12,165 nucleotides of DNA, from positions 1 through 12,165 of the forward strand of contig JACQEH010000189.1 of assembly GCA_016200675.1 (NCBI GenBank), in the 5' to 3' direction. The position numbers were made by a program, and so were the translations under genes. Positions 11,859-12,165 of the stretch are shown here, piece after piece (positions within the stretch are counted from its first letter, which is position 1; the number at the start of each line of letters is the position of its first letter). The DNA comes from Chloroflexota bacterium (GTDB taxonomy: Bacteria; Chloroflexota; Limnocylindria; Limnocylindrales; CSP1-4). The notes under the pieces were generated by a model. The model was not told the DNA's origin, did not search any database, and saw only the letters and a list, made by a program, of their open reading frames with translations.

Positions 11859-12165
11859 GAGCTCCCGAGGATCGCCAGGCTCCGGCGCGGCGGCATCGCG
11901 TCGGGGCTGTGGGCCGCGAGGAGCCGGACCCCGTCGACGAAGCGGTCGATCTCCTCGTCCGAGGTGAAGAAGCCGACGCTGATGCGGAGAGCATCGAGGT
12001 GGGGGATGGTCCGGGCCACCGAGAACGTCCGCGCCGCCAGCTCCTCGAGCGCCTTCTGGCAGTCCCAGCCGGCGATGCGGAAGGTCACCAGCGTCCCCAT
12101 CTGGTGGCGCGGCGTGATGAGCTCGACGCCCTCGATCCCGGCCAGCGCCTCGGCCGCCCGGCGCG
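11855..12165 (-). CDS. Class V aminotransferase (cysteine desulfurase/selenocysteine lyase-like), C-terminal part
   Basis: The right window edge cuts this gene; 102 C-terminal residues are visible. The segment RRAAEALAGIEGVELITPRH, then MGTLVTFRIAGWDCQKALEE and LDALRISVGFFTSDEEIDRF (ending near the stop), matches the small C-terminal domain of PLP-dependent class V aminotransferases. The RISVGFFTSDEEIDRFV motif is the usual end of that fold, where an Arg binds the substrate carboxylate. Members include cysteine desulfurase, isopenicillin-N epimerase and kynureninase-like enzymes. The PLP lysine and active-site loop lie outside the window, so the reaction cannot be assigned. The gene precedes the three-helix membrane protein with a 4-bp overlap, probably in one operon. 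Confidence 0.83.
   Translation of the reverse strand, partial: RRAAEALAGIEGVELITPRHQMGTLVTFRIAGWDCQKALEELAARTFSVARTIPHLDALRISVGFFTSDEEIDRFVDGVRLLAAHSPDAMPPRRSLAILGSS

Overview
The window is strongly GC-rich. Its genes often start at GTG or TTG, and neighbouring genes overlap by 4 bp. Together with the gene types (a giant LuxR/AAA regulator, secreted proteins with Pro-Thr stalks, membrane-anchored NERD-like proteins) this suggests an environmental, probably uncultivated, Chloroflexota-type or otherwise high-GC Gram-positive-like bacterium. That assignment is inference: there is no rRNA or marker gene in the window.

Left part (1-2003, minus strand) is a translationally coupled operon. An alanyl-tRNA editing protein (AlaX type) comes first, then a metal-dependent amidohydrolase, then probably the first codons of a third gene running off the left edge. 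Next comes a 487-bp non-operon stretch (2004-2490). It holds a plus-strand 32-residue hydrophobic microprotein gene with a strong Shine-Dalgarno, a foldable leader, and two tandem hairpins. The last hairpin also sits just past the stop of the convergent regulator gene.

Centre (2491-6756): a 1102-residue LuxR-family regulator (P-loop ATPase, helical repeats, C-terminal HTH) runs leftward and an orphan DNA methyltransferase runs rightward, from a 54-bp shared intergenic region. The regulator has Val in place of the P-loop lysine. No restriction endonuclease gene is visible.

Right-centre (6814-10154) is a cell-envelope region of three genes. One is a minus-strand surface protein (signal peptide, Ig-like domain, Pro-Thr stalk, Gly-rich repeats, one TM helix, SH3b-like C-terminus). 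It is divergent from a protein with two TM helices and a NERD-like domain whose nuclease residues look lost. Third is a small secreted protein with two cysteines, behind a structured 5' region.

Right part (10155-12165): a 417-bp internally deleted IS5-type element with 19-bp terminal inverted repeats (17/19 matching) still carries the N-terminal part of its transposase. It abuts a tRNA-Ile gene with the uncommon anticodon UAU. Then come a 91-residue hypothetical protein with a good sigma70-type promoter, a three-helix membrane protein, and the C-terminal end of a class V aminotransferase (cysteine-desulfurase-like) cut by the right edge. The last two overlap by 4 bp.

The items most worth following up are the microprotein with its structured leader, the deletion-derivative IS, the tRNA-Ile(UAU), the P-loop-less regulator, and the degenerate NERD and SH3b envelope proteins.
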